64,000 nucleotides of DNA, taken from contig JAEERY010000020.1 in assembly GCA_016286035.1 (NCBI GenBank), forward strand, positions 62,001-126,000, in the 5' to 3' direction. The notes under the pieces were generated by a model that was not told where the DNA came from, did no database searches, and saw nothing but the letters and a program-made list of their open reading frames with translations. Positions 18,167 through 27,601 of this stretch are shown one piece after another. How positions within the stretch are numbered: the stretch's first letter is position 1; the number at the start of each line of letters is the position of its first letter. Position numbers and translations under genes: made by a program. Source of the DNA: Lachnospiraceae bacterium. GTDB taxonomy: Bacteria; Bacillota; Clostridia; Lachnospirales; Lachnospiraceae.

Positions 18167-18206
18167 GAGCGTGATAGCATACGAATATGCAATTACGCTC
18201 TTTTTA
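18167..18206 (+). terminator. Terminator of the uronate operon
   Basis: Arms 18167-18181 and 18186-18200 pair apart from a small internal mismatch (GAGCGT with ACGCTC at the base) around a short loop and are followed by TTTTT. Confidence 0.85.
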
Positions 18207-18229
18207 TATTGTCCGGATGGTGCTATAAT
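18201..18229 (+). promoter_or_regulatory. Extended -10 promoter of the purine permease gene
   Basis: TGCTATAAT at 18221-18229 is a perfect extended -10. A poor -35 (TTTTTA, 18201-18206) lies 17 bases upstream and overlaps the tail of the preceding terminator. The leader is too short for a purine riboswitch. Confidence 0.6.
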
Positions 18230-18267
18230 TTTTTTAGCTTAATTTGATCAAAGGAGGAGAAAAAGTG

Positions 18268-19689
18268 ATGGAGAAAAAATTTAAGCTGAGCGAAAACAAC
18301 ACTACCGTCAGGACTGAGATCATAGCCGGTCTTACAACTTTCATGACCATGGCTTATATCATAGCCCTCAACCCGAACCTGCTGACCAATTTTGACGTTG
18401 GAAGCTCATTGTGGAACGGTGTATTCTTAGCGACCGTTATATCGTCAGGTATCGGCTGTATCTGCATGGCTTTGCTTGCAAACAAGCCTTTTGCAATGGC
18501 ACCCGGTATGGGACTTAACAGTTTCTTTGCTGTTGTAGTTGCAAATATTGTCGGAATAACGGGTCTTGGTTATACTGAATCGTTCCAGGCGGCATTATGT
18601 GTTGTACTTATCGAAGGTATCGTATTTATCATTCTCTCTGTTTTAAACATAAGAGAAAAGATAGTTGAAGGCATACCGCTTGGTATCAGACTCGGTATCG
18701 CTCCTGCGATCGGCCTGATGCTGCTTAATATCGGTGTTGGTTCCAATGCCGGACAGTATTCTGAGACAGGTGGTCCTTTCTACGCAATGAGAGATTTCTT
18801 CGGTGCTCTTACACCCAGTTATGCCAGAGATACAATGGGAAGCGCTTACGGATGGATGGTCCTTACAGTCGTTACCATGTTCGTAGGTCTGTTTGCTATC
18901 GTTACACTCAGCCACAAGGGCATTAAGGGTTCTGTTCTTATAGGTATGCTCATTGCTTCTGTTGTTTACTGGATTGGTGAGGCAGCATGCTTTGCGACAA
19001 ATCCTTTCGAGTCGCTCAAAACAGCAAGCTTTGTTCCACCTTTTGCAGATATGGCACAGACCACGCTGTTCAAATTTAATTTCTCTGCACTTTTACAGAT
19101 AGGTTGGTTTACGGTGATAACACTGGTTATAACCTTCTGTATCATAGATATGTTTGATACCATAGGAACTCTTGTTGGTACAGCTTCAAGAGCCGGTATG
19201 GTTGATAAGGAAGGCAACATGCCTAATATGAGAGAGGCTCTTCTTTCCGATGCGGTAGGTACCGTTGTTGGTTCATGCACAGGTACTTCTACAGTAACTA
19301 CATTCGTAGAATCGGCTTCAGGTGTAGAGGCAGGCGGACGTACAGGTCTCACAGCTTTAGTTACAGGTCTGCTCTTCCTTGCATGTATGTTCATTGCACC
19401 CATAGCAGCAGTCATTCCTCCGCCGGCAACAAGTGCTGCACTGATATATGTTGGATATCTGATGTTATGCGGACTTAAGAAGGTAGACTTTGATGATATA
19501 GAGCAGGGACTTCCTGTTGCGATCATGTTGATAGCAATGCCTATCTCAAGTTCTATCGGACACGGTATCGGACTTGCACTTATCTCTTATACACTGATAT
19601 GTGTACTTAAGGGTGAAGCAAAGAAGGTATCTGCGCTCACATATGTGATCTCAGCTATCTTCCTTATCAAGTTCTTCTTAATAGTTTAA
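18268..19689 (+). CDS. NCS2-family purine permease (AzgA/PbuG-like)
   Basis: Encodes 473 residues from the ATG at 18268, placed by an AAGGAGGAG site. An earlier in-frame start at 18244 lacks one. About twelve to fourteen membrane segments are present. Hallmarks of the AzgA/PbuG branch are TTFMTMAYIIALNP near residue 28 and MAPGMGLNSFFA near residue 82, with a second signature FDTIGTLVGTASRAG near residue 295. The family takes up adenine, guanine or hypoxanthine by proton symport. No riboswitch precedes it and it is a single-gene unit between two terminators. Confidence 0.9.
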   Translation: MEKKFKLSENNTTVRTEIIAGLTTFMTMAYIIALNPNLLTNFDVGSSLWNGVFLATVISSGIGCICMALLANKPFAMAPGMGLNSFFAVVVANIVGITGLGYTESFQAALCVVLIEGIVFIILSVLNIREKIVEGIPLGIRLGIAPAIGLMLLNIGVGSNAGQYSETGGPFYAMRDFFGALTPSYARDTMGSAYGWMVLTVVTMFVGLFAIVTLSHKGIKGSVLIGMLIASVVYWIGEAACFATNPFESLKTASFVPPFADMAQTTLFKFNFSALLQIGWFTVITLVITFCIIDMFDTIGTLVGTASRAGMVDKEGNMPNMREALLSDAVGTVVGSCTGTSTVTTFVESASGVEAGGRTGLTALVTGLLFLACMFIAPIAAVIPPPATSAALIYVGYLMLCGLKKVDFDDIEQGLPVAIMLIAMPISSSIGHGIGLALISYTLICVLKGEAKKVSALTYVISAIFLIKFFLIV

Positions 19690-19729
19690 TATGGAATTCT
19701 TATTTAGCAGATAAAAGTAAGAATGATCA

Positions 19730-19762
19730 CAGGTCCCGGATGTTGCGTTCGGGACCTGTTTT
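19730..19762. terminator. Terminator between the purine permease and the convergent acyltransferase gene
   Basis: CAGGTCCCG (19730-19738) pairs perfectly with CGGGACCTG (19750-19758) across an 11-base loop, followed by TTTTAT. It ends the permease transcript and may help on the other strand. Confidence 0.9.
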
Positions 19763-19773
19763 ATAATGTGAAC

Positions 19774-20832
19774 TTATTTGTTTTTGGATTTTCCTGACAT
19801 CCATGGGATGTATCGGTTTATCAAAAAGATAAACAGGGTTTCAACTGCCATTGTTATAAGCATTATGTTGAACAAAAGCACATATTCTTTAGCGTGTTTG
19901 ATATACGGGTTTATCTTATATGCGATCACATTTCCGAGAAAGAGAATGTAAAAGTTAAGGTGTGTTGCCATTATTATAAGTGAGTTCTTTCCCCAGAAGT
20001 GTACTATACTGAGAGGCTTTATCTCAGGCAGAAAACGGCATATGAGTATCAGTCCGACAGAGCCGCAGAATGCATTTAAAAGGAACAGGATAATGTTTCC
20101 AAAGTCCATGTTGTGAATGTCTATATTTGTGTTTAACCCAGATAGAACAGCACAGATAATGAGCAGTATCACTCCCGATAAAACCGGTAATGCATAGCCT
20201 TTAATATCATCACCTGAAAACACTTTAGCGATTTTAAACAGTGTGTATGACAGTGCAAGAAATATCAGACAGACCATACTGCGGATAATGACAAAAATGA
20301 AACTGAGTAAAAAGAATTTCGTAAGATCCGACTTTGAAGCCGTATATACAGGTTCAAAGAAATGCCAGATCAGAAAGCCGGAGAAACTTATGATGAGACT
20401 TATTATGATCCCGTATTTCTTACCGGTCTTTTTAAGTAAAACATTAAATATTATCTCGCATATGAAAAGCGTGGGCAAAAACCATAACGGACCGCTTCCT
20501 GCAAATGAACCGGTACAGACAAGATTGATCTTTAAGTCGTTTAAAGAGATCTGTCCAAAATAAACGCTTAATATATCTATGAGAGTATAACAGATGCTGA
20601 AACAAAGATAAGGTATGATGATGGTCTTAAGCTTTCTGTAAAATACATCCCTTAAGGTTGATTCTGCTCCGTCCTTATAGGCTGTAAGCATGCCGGATAC
20701 GATGAAGAACAGAGGCATATGAAAAGAAAATATGAATGTTAAAAGACGCTCGTTAACAAAGGTGGCATGTCCGAGTACCACCAGAAGAATACCTATTCCC
20801 TTTACAGTATCGAAGTATTTCAATCTTTTCAT
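19774..20832 (-). CDS. Membrane acyltransferase, acyltransferase-3 family
   Basis: Encodes 352 residues from the ATG at 20832, where the family's usual opening (KRLKYFDTVKGIGILLVVLGHA) begins. A start 12 codons earlier adds residues not typical of the family. About ten membrane segments are present, with the conserved His in VLGHA near residue 25 and the FHMPLFFIVSG block near residue 42. Such proteins O-acetylate extracellular polysaccharide or cell-wall sugars. A reverse-strand TGCTATAAT (20850-20842) lies so close to the ATG that the mRNA would be nearly leaderless; no clear ribosome site is present. The gene is divergent from metF. Confidence 0.8.
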   Translation of the reverse strand: MKRLKYFDTVKGIGILLVVLGHATFVNERLLTFIFSFHMPLFFIVSGMLTAYKDGAESTLRDVFYRKLKTIIIPYLCFSICYTLIDILSVYFGQISLNDLKINLVCTGSFAGSGPLWFLPTLFICEIIFNVLLKKTGKKYGIIISLIISFSGFLIWHFFEPVYTASKSDLTKFFLLSFIFVIIRSMVCLIFLALSYTLFKIAKVFSGDDIKGYALPVLSGVILLIICAVLSGLNTNIDIHNMDFGNIILFLLNAFCGSVGLILICRFLPEIKPLSIVHFWGKNSLIIMATHLNFYILFLGNVIAYKINPYIKHAKEYVLLFNIMLITMAVETLFIFLINRYIPWMSGKSKNK

Positions 20833-20926
20833 ATCCAAATTATTATAGCATTTTTGTGCAATATACACTATAATAGAAATAATGTTTTGGTAATATTATT
20901 TCACAGGAATCATAAAGGGGATACTG

Positions 20927-21796
20927 ATGAAAATATCGGATATATATAAGAACAAAGGCAAGGGTGTATTGTCTTTCGAGATATTCCCTCCAAAGAAGGA
21001 TGAGGAATTAAGAGATATTGAGCCTACGCTTGATATACTCAGTGAGCTTAAGCCGGATTATATAAGCGTCACATTCGGTGCAGGCGGCAGTTCAAACAAT
21101 AACAAGACCATAGATCTGGCACGAAAGATAAAAGAAGTTTATCATATCGAGCCTGTTGCACATCTTACGGGGCTTGCTTATGATGAATATGAAATAGATG
21201 AGTTTTCCAAAAGACTTGCTGATGCGGGGATAGAAAACATACTGGCATTAAGAGGCGACGAGAATCCTAATGCCGCTTCAAAAGGAGTTTTCAATCATGC
21301 ATCGGAACTCATAGAATATTTAAGGCCGAGAACCGATTTCTGCATAGCGGGCGCATGTTATCCGGAAGATCATCCGGACAGCCCCGATCATGTTTCTGAG
21401 ATGAGGTATCTTAAAAGAAAAGTCGATGCCGGAGCAGAGGTTTTGCTTTCTCAGTTATTCTTTGATAACAGCAACTTCTATGCATTTGAAGAAGATGCCA
21501 GGATATCGGGAATAGATGTGCCTATTACACCGGGTGTAATGCCTGCGATTAAGGCTGCCCAGATTCAGAGAATGGTAACTACATGCGGAGCAAAGCTGCC
21601 AGAGAAGTTTAAAAAGATAATAGATAAATACGGTGATAACAAGGATGCCATGTATGATGCCGGTATGGCTTATGCTTTAAGTCAGATAATCGATCTTATA
21701 ACAAACGGGGTTGACGGTATACATCTTTATACAATGAACAATCCAAAAGTCGCACGTACGATATGTGATGGGATTAAGAATATAATAAGTCGCTGA
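20927..21796 (+). CDS. metF: 5,10-methylenetetrahydrofolate reductase
   Basis: Encodes 289 residues, the normal MetF length. It reduces methylene-THF to methyl-THF with FAD, supplying methyl groups for methionine synthesis. The start has FEIFPPKKDEE near residue 17, followed by SVTFGAGGSS near residue 46 and ILALRGDENP near residue 104. QLFFDNSNFYAF and PGVMPA mark the later barrel strands. An AAGGGG site precedes the ATG. It leads a run of seven closely spaced genes whose other members look unrelated to one-carbon metabolism. No S-box or T-box leader was seen. Confidence 0.95.
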   Translation: MKISDIYKNKGKGVLSFEIFPPKKDEELRDIEPTLDILSELKPDYISVTFGAGGSSNNNKTIDLARKIKEVYHIEPVAHLTGLAYDEYEIDEFSKRLADAGIENILALRGDENPNAASKGVFNHASELIEYLRPRTDFCIAGACYPEDHPDSPDHVSEMRYLKRKVDAGAEVLLSQLFFDNSNFYAFEEDARISGIDVPITPGVMPAIKAAQIQRMVTTCGAKLPEKFKKIIDKYGDNKDAMYDAGMAYALSQIIDLITNGVDGIHLYTMNNPKVARTICDGIKNIISR

Positions 21797-21833
21797 TCAG
21801 ACAAAAGATTTTACAAGGTAAGGTGGGATTTTG

Positions 21834-22439
21834 ATGGACGAAACAACGAAAAAAGTATTATTGATCATGCTTGTTATCTTAGGTGTGGTTGTGATCGGAG
21901 TAGGTGTGATATTCAATCATGCCATAAAGGATGCCAGAGACTGGGACAGCATGGGAGCAAAGGATACGGTGGAGGAAGTTCAGCCCGTGGAAGCTGATAA
22001 TCCGTACACTAACAAAGACGATAACAAAAAGAAAAAGGTTGATCCCAATGCAATTAGATCGATCATCTTAAGGAACCAGGCAGAGGATGAGAACGAGAGC
22101 TATAGGTTTGAAGTATACGTTACCGATAATGAAACGCTTTTGTTCAACTGCTGGTATCCGTCAGAAGACGGTACAATAACCTGTGTAGATGAACCTATAA
22201 ACATGTCAAGGCTTGATGATATCACGGATATTTTGGAGCGTTATACGGTATCTACCACGATAAAGAAATACAGGGAAGCCCCTGGAGCAGTTACCATAGA
22301 GGGCGGAGACAAGCAGGCTCTCGAAGTTGCATTCCAGGACGGGGATTTTGTAAATGTGGGATTCCCCAACGGTGCAGGACCGGCACTTGAAAAGTATTTC
22401 AAGGAACTTGCCGAGTGGCTGCACACAAAGAAGTATTGA
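21834..22439 (+). CDS. Hypothetical single-pass membrane protein
   Basis: Encodes 201 residues from the ATG at 21834, placed by AGGTGGG; a TTG one codon earlier is a poor alternative. One membrane helix covers about residues 7-29, then a charged linker (about 35-75) and an extracellular domain of about 125 residues rich in Asp, Glu and Tyr with alternating beta-like stretches. I do not recognise the family. It lies 37 bases after metF and 24 before the radical SAM gene. Confidence 0.7.
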   Translation: MDETTKKVLLIMLVILGVVVIGVGVIFNHAIKDARDWDSMGAKDTVEEVQPVEADNPYTNKDDNKKKKVDPNAIRSIILRNQAEDENESYRFEVYVTDNETLLFNCWYPSEDGTITCVDEPINMSRLDDITDILERYTVSTTIKKYREAPGAVTIEGGDKQALEVAFQDGDFVNVGFPNGAGPALEKYFKELAEWLHTKKY

Positions 22440-22463
22440 TAAACAGATTTACAGGGAGTTATT

Positions 22464-23441
22464 ATGTCAGTCAAATTACATAACTTTATGGGAAGATTCG
22501 GATGGGAGATGCAGAAGCGTTTTCCCATGCTAAGTTCAAACATGTATCTTAAACTTCAGTTTGCCAGCAGAGCAAAGTCTCAGAAGGGATACATAGACTA
22601 TTTTATGAGCAAGGAGGAACCGCCTCAGCCTTTAATAGTCAATCTTGAGACAATAAACAGATGTAATTCAACATGTGCATTCTGTACAGCAAACAAGAAT
22701 GCCGAGAAGAGACCATACTGCCGAATGGAGGATGAGCTGTTCTACAGCATAATAGATCAGCTTGCTGACTGGGGATACAAGGGACACCTTACCCTATACG
22801 GAAACAATGAGCCTCTGCTCGATACACGTATTATAGAGTTCCATAAATACTGCCGCGAAAAACTGCCTGAGGCATTTTTGTTCATGTCGACCAACGGACT
22901 CATCCTTACGATCGACAAGGTAAAGGAAGTGGCACCTTACGTAGATCAGCTCATAATAAACAATTACTGCATGGACATGAAGCTTCATAAGAATGTTGAG
23001 GAGATCTATGAGTATGCCAAGTCTCATCCGGAAGAATTCAAGGATGTTGAGATTCTGATCCAGATGAGATATATGGAAGCAGTTCTTACAAATCGTGCGG
23101 GAAGCGCTCCAAATAAGAAGAATGAGACCAAGATCATAACAGAAACATGTCTGATGCCTTTCACGGATGTGTTTATCTTCCCGGACGGAAGAATGGGAAT
23201 ATGTTGCTGTGATAATTTTGAAGTTACGAACATGGCGGATCTTAAAACAGTTCCGATCAAAGAAGCATGGAATTCCGATGCTTATAAGCAGCTGAGAGAA
23301 AAGATTAAGGATGGAAGGCAGAACTGGCCTTTCTGCAAGTATTGTGACTTTATAGATGCCGGACTCAGGATGGATGCCGTAGCTGATATACTTGCTGGCA
23401 GACAGATGCATGGAGCAAGACAGTCACTTAGAAGAAAGTAG
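22464..23441 (+). CDS. Radical SAM/SPASM protein
   Basis: Encodes 325 residues. The CxxxCxxC motif for the SAM-binding [4Fe-4S] cluster is Cys67, Cys71 and Cys74 in RCNSTCAFC. LTLYGNNEPLLD near residue 115 fits the GGE-like strand. A C-terminal SPASM-type region has a Cys in CLMPFTDVFIFPDG, a CCC triplet shortly after and CKYC near residue 300, enough to hold a further cluster. It is cytoplasmic. SPASM enzymes modify peptides or sugars; here the next gene, two bases away, is a membrane glycosyltransferase-like protein, so a sugar or lipid-linked substrate is possible. No short precursor-peptide gene was found next to it. Confidence 0.85.
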   Translation: MSVKLHNFMGRFGWEMQKRFPMLSSNMYLKLQFASRAKSQKGYIDYFMSKEEPPQPLIVNLETINRCNSTCAFCTANKNAEKRPYCRMEDELFYSIIDQLADWGYKGHLTLYGNNEPLLDTRIIEFHKYCREKLPEAFLFMSTNGLILTIDKVKEVAPYVDQLIINNYCMDMKLHKNVEEIYEYAKSHPEEFKDVEILIQMRYMEAVLTNRAGSAPNKKNETKIITETCLMPFTDVFIFPDGRMGICCCDNFEVTNMADLKTVPIKEAWNSDAYKQLREKIKDGRQNWPFCKYCDFIDAGLRMDAVADILAGRQMHGARQSLRRK

Positions 23442-23443
23442 AT

Positions 23444-25423
23444 ATGAAAAAGGATGTAAAAGCAACTCTTATCATATTCATCATAACCGCTTTTCTTGAG
23501 ATCTTTGCATTTAATTTTTCAACATGGAGAAGTATGGCTTCCGATACGGTCACGCTGGCTGAAAATGTGGTGACCGGAGAGGAGCTTACTTTTTATACGG
23601 AAGTTTTTGATATCAACGGTCCCGTAAAGAACGTTGACGTCGATCTGAATGTTGAAAATCATGACCTTGCATACGTGTCTGTCATACTCACCGACGAAGG
23701 GGACAAATACGAGTACAGCACACCTGAGTACACAGTATGTAACGGAATAAGAAGATCCGGATTCAGCAATATTTATCCGTTTGATGACGTGAATACGATC
23801 CAGGTCAAGGTAAGAGCGGAAGAGGGATGCATTGCTCATATAAACAGCATTAAAGCAAATGCTCATATCTCCATGGATATAAAACCTTTTCGTGTGCTGA
23901 TCATATTTATGATCCTTTGGTTCGGATATATGATATGTACCCATTCCTTTATACATGAGGTATATCTGGATGAGAAAAAAGGATGGCAGAAAGTGGTCAC
24001 AGCCGCATTCATCATCGGATTTGTCATACTTGGTTCATTTATATCAAAAGCCGATAAGGTGCTGTTGAACAATCCCTGGCCTCATCACAGTCAGTATCAG
24101 GAACTGGCAAGGAATATTTCAGAAGGCAGAGTCTATCTGGAGGATCAGTATGTGGAACCGGCTCTCATGGAAGTTTCCAATCCCTATGATACTATCGCTT
24201 TACAGGCTGAAGGGATACCTTATTCCATGGATTATGCTTTCTATAACGGACACTACTATGTCTATTTCGGGATAGTACCCGAAATGCTGTTTTATTATCC
24301 ATATTATAAGGTGAAAGGTGTAGATCTGCCTAATTATAAAGTCATGTTCATGCTTTATGTGATGCTTACTGCGGGAGTATTTTTAAGCGTATCGGGGCTT
24401 ATCAAAAGATATGTTAAGAGTCTTCCTTATGTTTTCTATATAATGATATGTGCATGCACATTATTTACTGCCAATTTTGTATATCTGACAGCGAGATCGG
24501 ATATATATAATGTTCCGATACTCAGTGCGATCGCATTTACCTTTATCGGGACAGGTCTTTGGCTTACATCGTTAAATACAGAAAAGAAACTCCTAAAAAG
24601 GCTGTATATTGCCGGAGGGTCTTTTGCCATGGCGCTTGTTGCCGGATGCAGACCGCAGCTTCTGATCATATCGGGAATTGCTATCATACTCTTTATTTTT
24701 GAGGATGGTATTAAGAAGAGAAGACTCTTCACAAAAGAAAGTCTGATCGAGACGATCTGCTTTTGTCTTCCCTATGTCATAGTAGCGATCCCTGTATGTC
24801 TTTATAACTATTTAAGATTCGGAAATATACTGGATTTCGGCGCGACATATTCGCTTACGACAAATGATATGAACCACAGAGGGTTCAATATGAACAGGCT
24901 CTTAAGAAGTCTGTACTGTTACCTGTTCCAACCGGTAGTCATAAATACAGATTATCCATTTCTGGAAGCATCCAAAGTTGATGGGAACTATATGGGAAGG
25001 TTTTTGTATGAGTATACATACGGCGGGATACTGGTTGCCAATGCAATGCTGTTTTCACTGTGGATGGGACTTGTTACGGGACTTAAAAAGGCAGGAAGAC
25101 CTGTAAGGATGATAGTCGTCTTCCTTGTTGTATCCGGCATTATAATAGCAGGTTTTGATGCGAACTGTGCAGGTGTTCTGTACAGGTATACCTGTGATTT
25201 CGCACCGGCATTTATTCTTGCTGCGGCACTTATGTGGATGATGTATCTTGACAGAAGCCGTAATATCACTGACTATATGTTTGCATCCAGAGTGGCATAT
25301 ATATGTTTTGTTATGGCTTTTGCTTATGCATTCATGACATTTATATCTTCTGCCAGCGTTGTATGTCTTGAGAATGATAACAGACAGCTGTTTTATACCA
25401 TAGCTGCGTATTTTAAGCTTTAA
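23444..25423 (+). CDS. Polytopic membrane protein, putative GT-C type glycosyltransferase
   Basis: Encodes 659 residues. An N-terminal membrane helix precedes an extracellular beta-rich domain (about 30-145). About ten further membrane segments follow from residue 148 to the end, with a large loop around 205-290 that has HHSQYQELARNISEGR and YNGHYYVYFGIVPE. The architecture resembles lipid-linked sugar transferases of the PMT/ArnT kind, which glycosylate surface polymers outside the membrane. I see no motif that proves the reaction. Translation is probably coupled to the radical SAM gene (2-base gap). Confidence 0.6.
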   Translation: MKKDVKATLIIFIITAFLEIFAFNFSTWRSMASDTVTLAENVVTGEELTFYTEVFDINGPVKNVDVDLNVENHDLAYVSVILTDEGDKYEYSTPEYTVCNGIRRSGFSNIYPFDDVNTIQVKVRAEEGCIAHINSIKANAHISMDIKPFRVLIIFMILWFGYMICTHSFIHEVYLDEKKGWQKVVTAAFIIGFVILGSFISKADKVLLNNPWPHHSQYQELARNISEGRVYLEDQYVEPALMEVSNPYDTIALQAEGIPYSMDYAFYNGHYYVYFGIVPEMLFYYPYYKVKGVDLPNYKVMFMLYVMLTAGVFLSVSGLIKRYVKSLPYVFYIMICACTLFTANFVYLTARSDIYNVPILSAIAFTFIGTGLWLTSLNTEKKLLKRLYIAGGSFAMALVAGCRPQLLIISGIAIILFIFEDGIKKRRLFTKESLIETICFCLPYVIVAIPVCLYNYLRFGNILDFGATYSLTTNDMNHRGFNMNRLLRSLYCYLFQPVVINTDYPFLEASKVDGNYMGRFLYEYTYGGILVANAMLFSLWMGLVTGLKKAGRPVRMIVVFLVVSGIIIAGFDANCAGVLYRYTCDFAPAFILAAALMWMMYLDRSRNITDYMFASRVAYICFVMAFAYAFMTFISSASVVCLENDNRQLFYTIAAYFKL

Positions 25424-25436
25424 GTAGGGGAGTTAT

Positions 25437-26366
25437 ATGATAGACAGTAGAATATCAAAGGTTTTCAGAGGTATTGCCATACTGATGGTGATAGGATCCC
25501 ATTATGCGGGATGGATGTATACCGAACCGTTTAATGAGACCTGGAGAGTATGGGTATCCACATGGGGAGTATATGGTGTGGATGTATTTTTGCTCTTATC
25601 GGGATACGGACTGGTAAAGTCGTATGAGAAAAACGGCATAGATGGACAGTTCGTTTTAAAGAGATTCTTAAACAGCTATGTTCCATATATACTGATCGTA
25701 GGTTTCTTTGCGATAATTGATAAGAGCATTGACAGTACTACGGCTGTCATCAAGCTGCTCATCGGCTATGACTACTGGTATATGTGCGTGTTATTTGCAC
25801 TGTATATAATGTTCATGGTCTTTTATAAGATCGGAAAGTTTAAAGAGATAACACTCACAGTGGGGGTGATAGCCTTTACATATTTCCTTTATGCCAAGGG
25901 ACAGGCACCTTTCTGGGAATTATCAAACGCAGCCTTTCTTATTGGTGTTTATGCGGCTACGCTTGAAAGAAAGTACAAAGATCGTCTTAAGGATCTGATG
26001 ATAAAAGGCAATTTGGCTCTGACAGGATTTGCTCTTATGGTAATCTGTGCATTCTGGCATGTTAATGCCGGTACGATGAGTTCACATATGGTTGCCAGCA
26101 TATGTTTTACCATCATGACACTCGGGCTTGCGGTACAGATGAAAGCGGGCGGATTGATATTGCCTGCTCTTGGGCGATATTCACTGTATATTTACCTGTT
26201 GCACACCAGACTGTTCTGGAAGTTTGTGGCATATAAAGAAGACTGGAGCTATTTTAAGGGAAGCGTTATCGCAGGGATCATCACACTGTTTGTGAGCATT
26301 GCTATAGGATTTTGCTTCGAGTGGTGGTGCACAAGACTTATTAAAAAGATAACCACCGGGAAATAA
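25437..26366 (+). CDS. Membrane acyltransferase, acyltransferase-3 family
   Basis: Encodes 309 residues with about ten membrane segments. The opening ISKVFRGIAILMVIGSHYAG has the conserved His near residue 22, and WGVYGVDVFLLLSGYGL near residue 42 is the second family block. It likely acylates a surface glycan built with the neighbouring membrane protein. A SGNH esterase lipoprotein follows 31 bases later, and the pair may transfer and remove acetyl groups. It is related to, but clearly different from, the acyltransferase at 19774-20832. Confidence 0.8.
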   Translation: MIDSRISKVFRGIAILMVIGSHYAGWMYTEPFNETWRVWVSTWGVYGVDVFLLLSGYGLVKSYEKNGIDGQFVLKRFLNSYVPYILIVGFFAIIDKSIDSTTAVIKLLIGYDYWYMCVLFALYIMFMVFYKIGKFKEITLTVGVIAFTYFLYAKGQAPFWELSNAAFLIGVYAATLERKYKDRLKDLMIKGNLALTGFALMVICAFWHVNAGTMSSHMVASICFTIMTLGLAVQMKAGGLILPALGRYSLYIYLLHTRLFWKFVAYKEDWSYFKGSVIAGIITLFVSIAIGFCFEWWCTRLIKKITTGK

Positions 26367-26397
26367 ATATTGAGGGATTTTGATCGGAGATAGATGA

Positions 26398-27576
26398 ATG
26401 AAAAAGTCAGTTTTTATCGCACTTTGTCTTAGCATGGCCTTGTGGCTTACTGCTTGTACAAATGAAGTCGCAGATATTCAGGAAGACGGAAATACCGTTA
26501 CGACGGAATCGGGAGTTGAAACAGAAATAACTGAAGACACATCAGATAAAGAGACAGAAGAAAACACTGTTAAGTCATCTGCGGATGCTGTCAGTGCAAC
26601 CGGTAAGAATGCCACGACAAAATCGGGAGCAGAAGCTTTGGTCACAGCTTCGGGAGTAAAGACCACCGAATCGGGAACTGTTTCAGATAAAGCGTCAGCT
26701 GATGAAGATGGGATATCAACCGATGTAGATATGACGAAAGTATCTCTTTATGATGAAGCAAAGATGATGTATGCGCAGACTAATGTCAATATGCGTATGG
26801 GACCTTCGACCGATTATGAAACATTGGGAAATATAAAGACCAACACAGAGGTGAAGGTACTGGGACGCTTTGGAAGTGACGGCTGGTATCTTATTGAGAG
26901 TGGCAATGGGAAGGCTTTTGTTAGCAACACTCTCCTTGGAGAAGAAAAGATCGATCTTGAAGCTTTAAGAGCAGAACAGGAAGCTGCCGCTCTTGCAGCA
27001 ATCCAGAGTCAGCAGGCTCAGGCAGCAAACCAGGTTCAGGATAATAATAACCAGCAGCAGGCGCAAGCAGCTCCACCGCAGCCTGTAGCGGCACCAGCAG
27101 GAATACTGTTTATAGGGGATTCGAGATGCGTTCAGATGCAGGCAGCAGTAGGCGGTGGAAACAGTTCGTGGATCTGTGAGAATTCGAAGGGATACGAATG
27201 GTTCTCAAACAAGGCAGTCGGTCAGGCGGATGCATGCATAGGAAAAGGCACGAAAGTTGTCATATGTCTCGGAGTCAATGATACGGATAACATATATAAT
27301 TATGCCGCTTTGGTGAACGCGAAAGCTGCAGAATGGGCAGGACGCGGAGCAAAGACATATTTTGTGTCGGTAAATCCCGTAACGGAGAATCCTTACAGAA
27401 CAGAGGAAGAAGTGGAAGCTTTCAATGCTACCCTTCCCGGTCAGCTTTCCGGAGTAAAGTGGATAGATACTCATTCATTCCTGGTAAATAACGGATATAC
27501 CATGGTGGACGGTCTTCACTATGACAGCAATACCTATGTTGCCATATTCAATGCGATAGTGGGATCGTTAAAATAG
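26398..27576 (+). CDS. Lipoprotein with SH3b domain and SGNH hydrolase domain
   Basis: Encodes 392 residues. A lipoprotein signal ends in LTAC with Cys20. Residues 21-120 are a Thr/Ser/Glu-rich, low-complexity linker containing repeated ESG and SGV words. A bacterial SH3 domain covers about 122-180 (TNVNMRMGPSTDYE). A Gln/Ala-rich stretch (about 195-230) leads to a small SGNH domain: Ser242 in FIGDSR, Asn294 in GVND, and Asp371 and His374 in DGLH. The SH3b part probably binds the wall, and the hydrolase may de-O-acetylate or esterify a surface glycan. It is anchored outside the membrane. Confidence 0.82.
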   Translation: MKKSVFIALCLSMALWLTACTNEVADIQEDGNTVTTESGVETEITEDTSDKETEENTVKSSADAVSATGKNATTKSGAEALVTASGVKTTESGTVSDKASADEDGISTDVDMTKVSLYDEAKMMYAQTNVNMRMGPSTDYETLGNIKTNTEVKVLGRFGSDGWYLIESGNGKAFVSNTLLGEEKIDLEALRAEQEAAALAAIQSQQAQAANQVQDNNNQQQAQAAPPQPVAAPAGILFIGDSRCVQMQAAVGGGNSSWICENSKGYEWFSNKAVGQADACIGKGTKVVICLGVNDTDNIYNYAALVNAKAAEWAGRGAKTYFVSVNPVTENPYRTEEEVEAFNATLPGQLSGVKWIDTHSFLVNNGYTMVDGLHYDSNTYVAIFNAIVGSLK

Positions 27577-27601
27577 TTTTTTGTTTTGAAAGGTATAACA
27601 G

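Noticed and set aside
18143-18267. Purine riboswitch before the NCS2 permease
   Set aside because: The leader after the promoter is under 40 bases and lacks the purine aptamer core.
22464-23441. Ribosomally made peptide (RiPP) cluster around the radical SAM gene
   Set aside because: I found no short Cys- or Gly-rich precursor ORF with a ribosome site nearby, and the neighbours are glycan genes.
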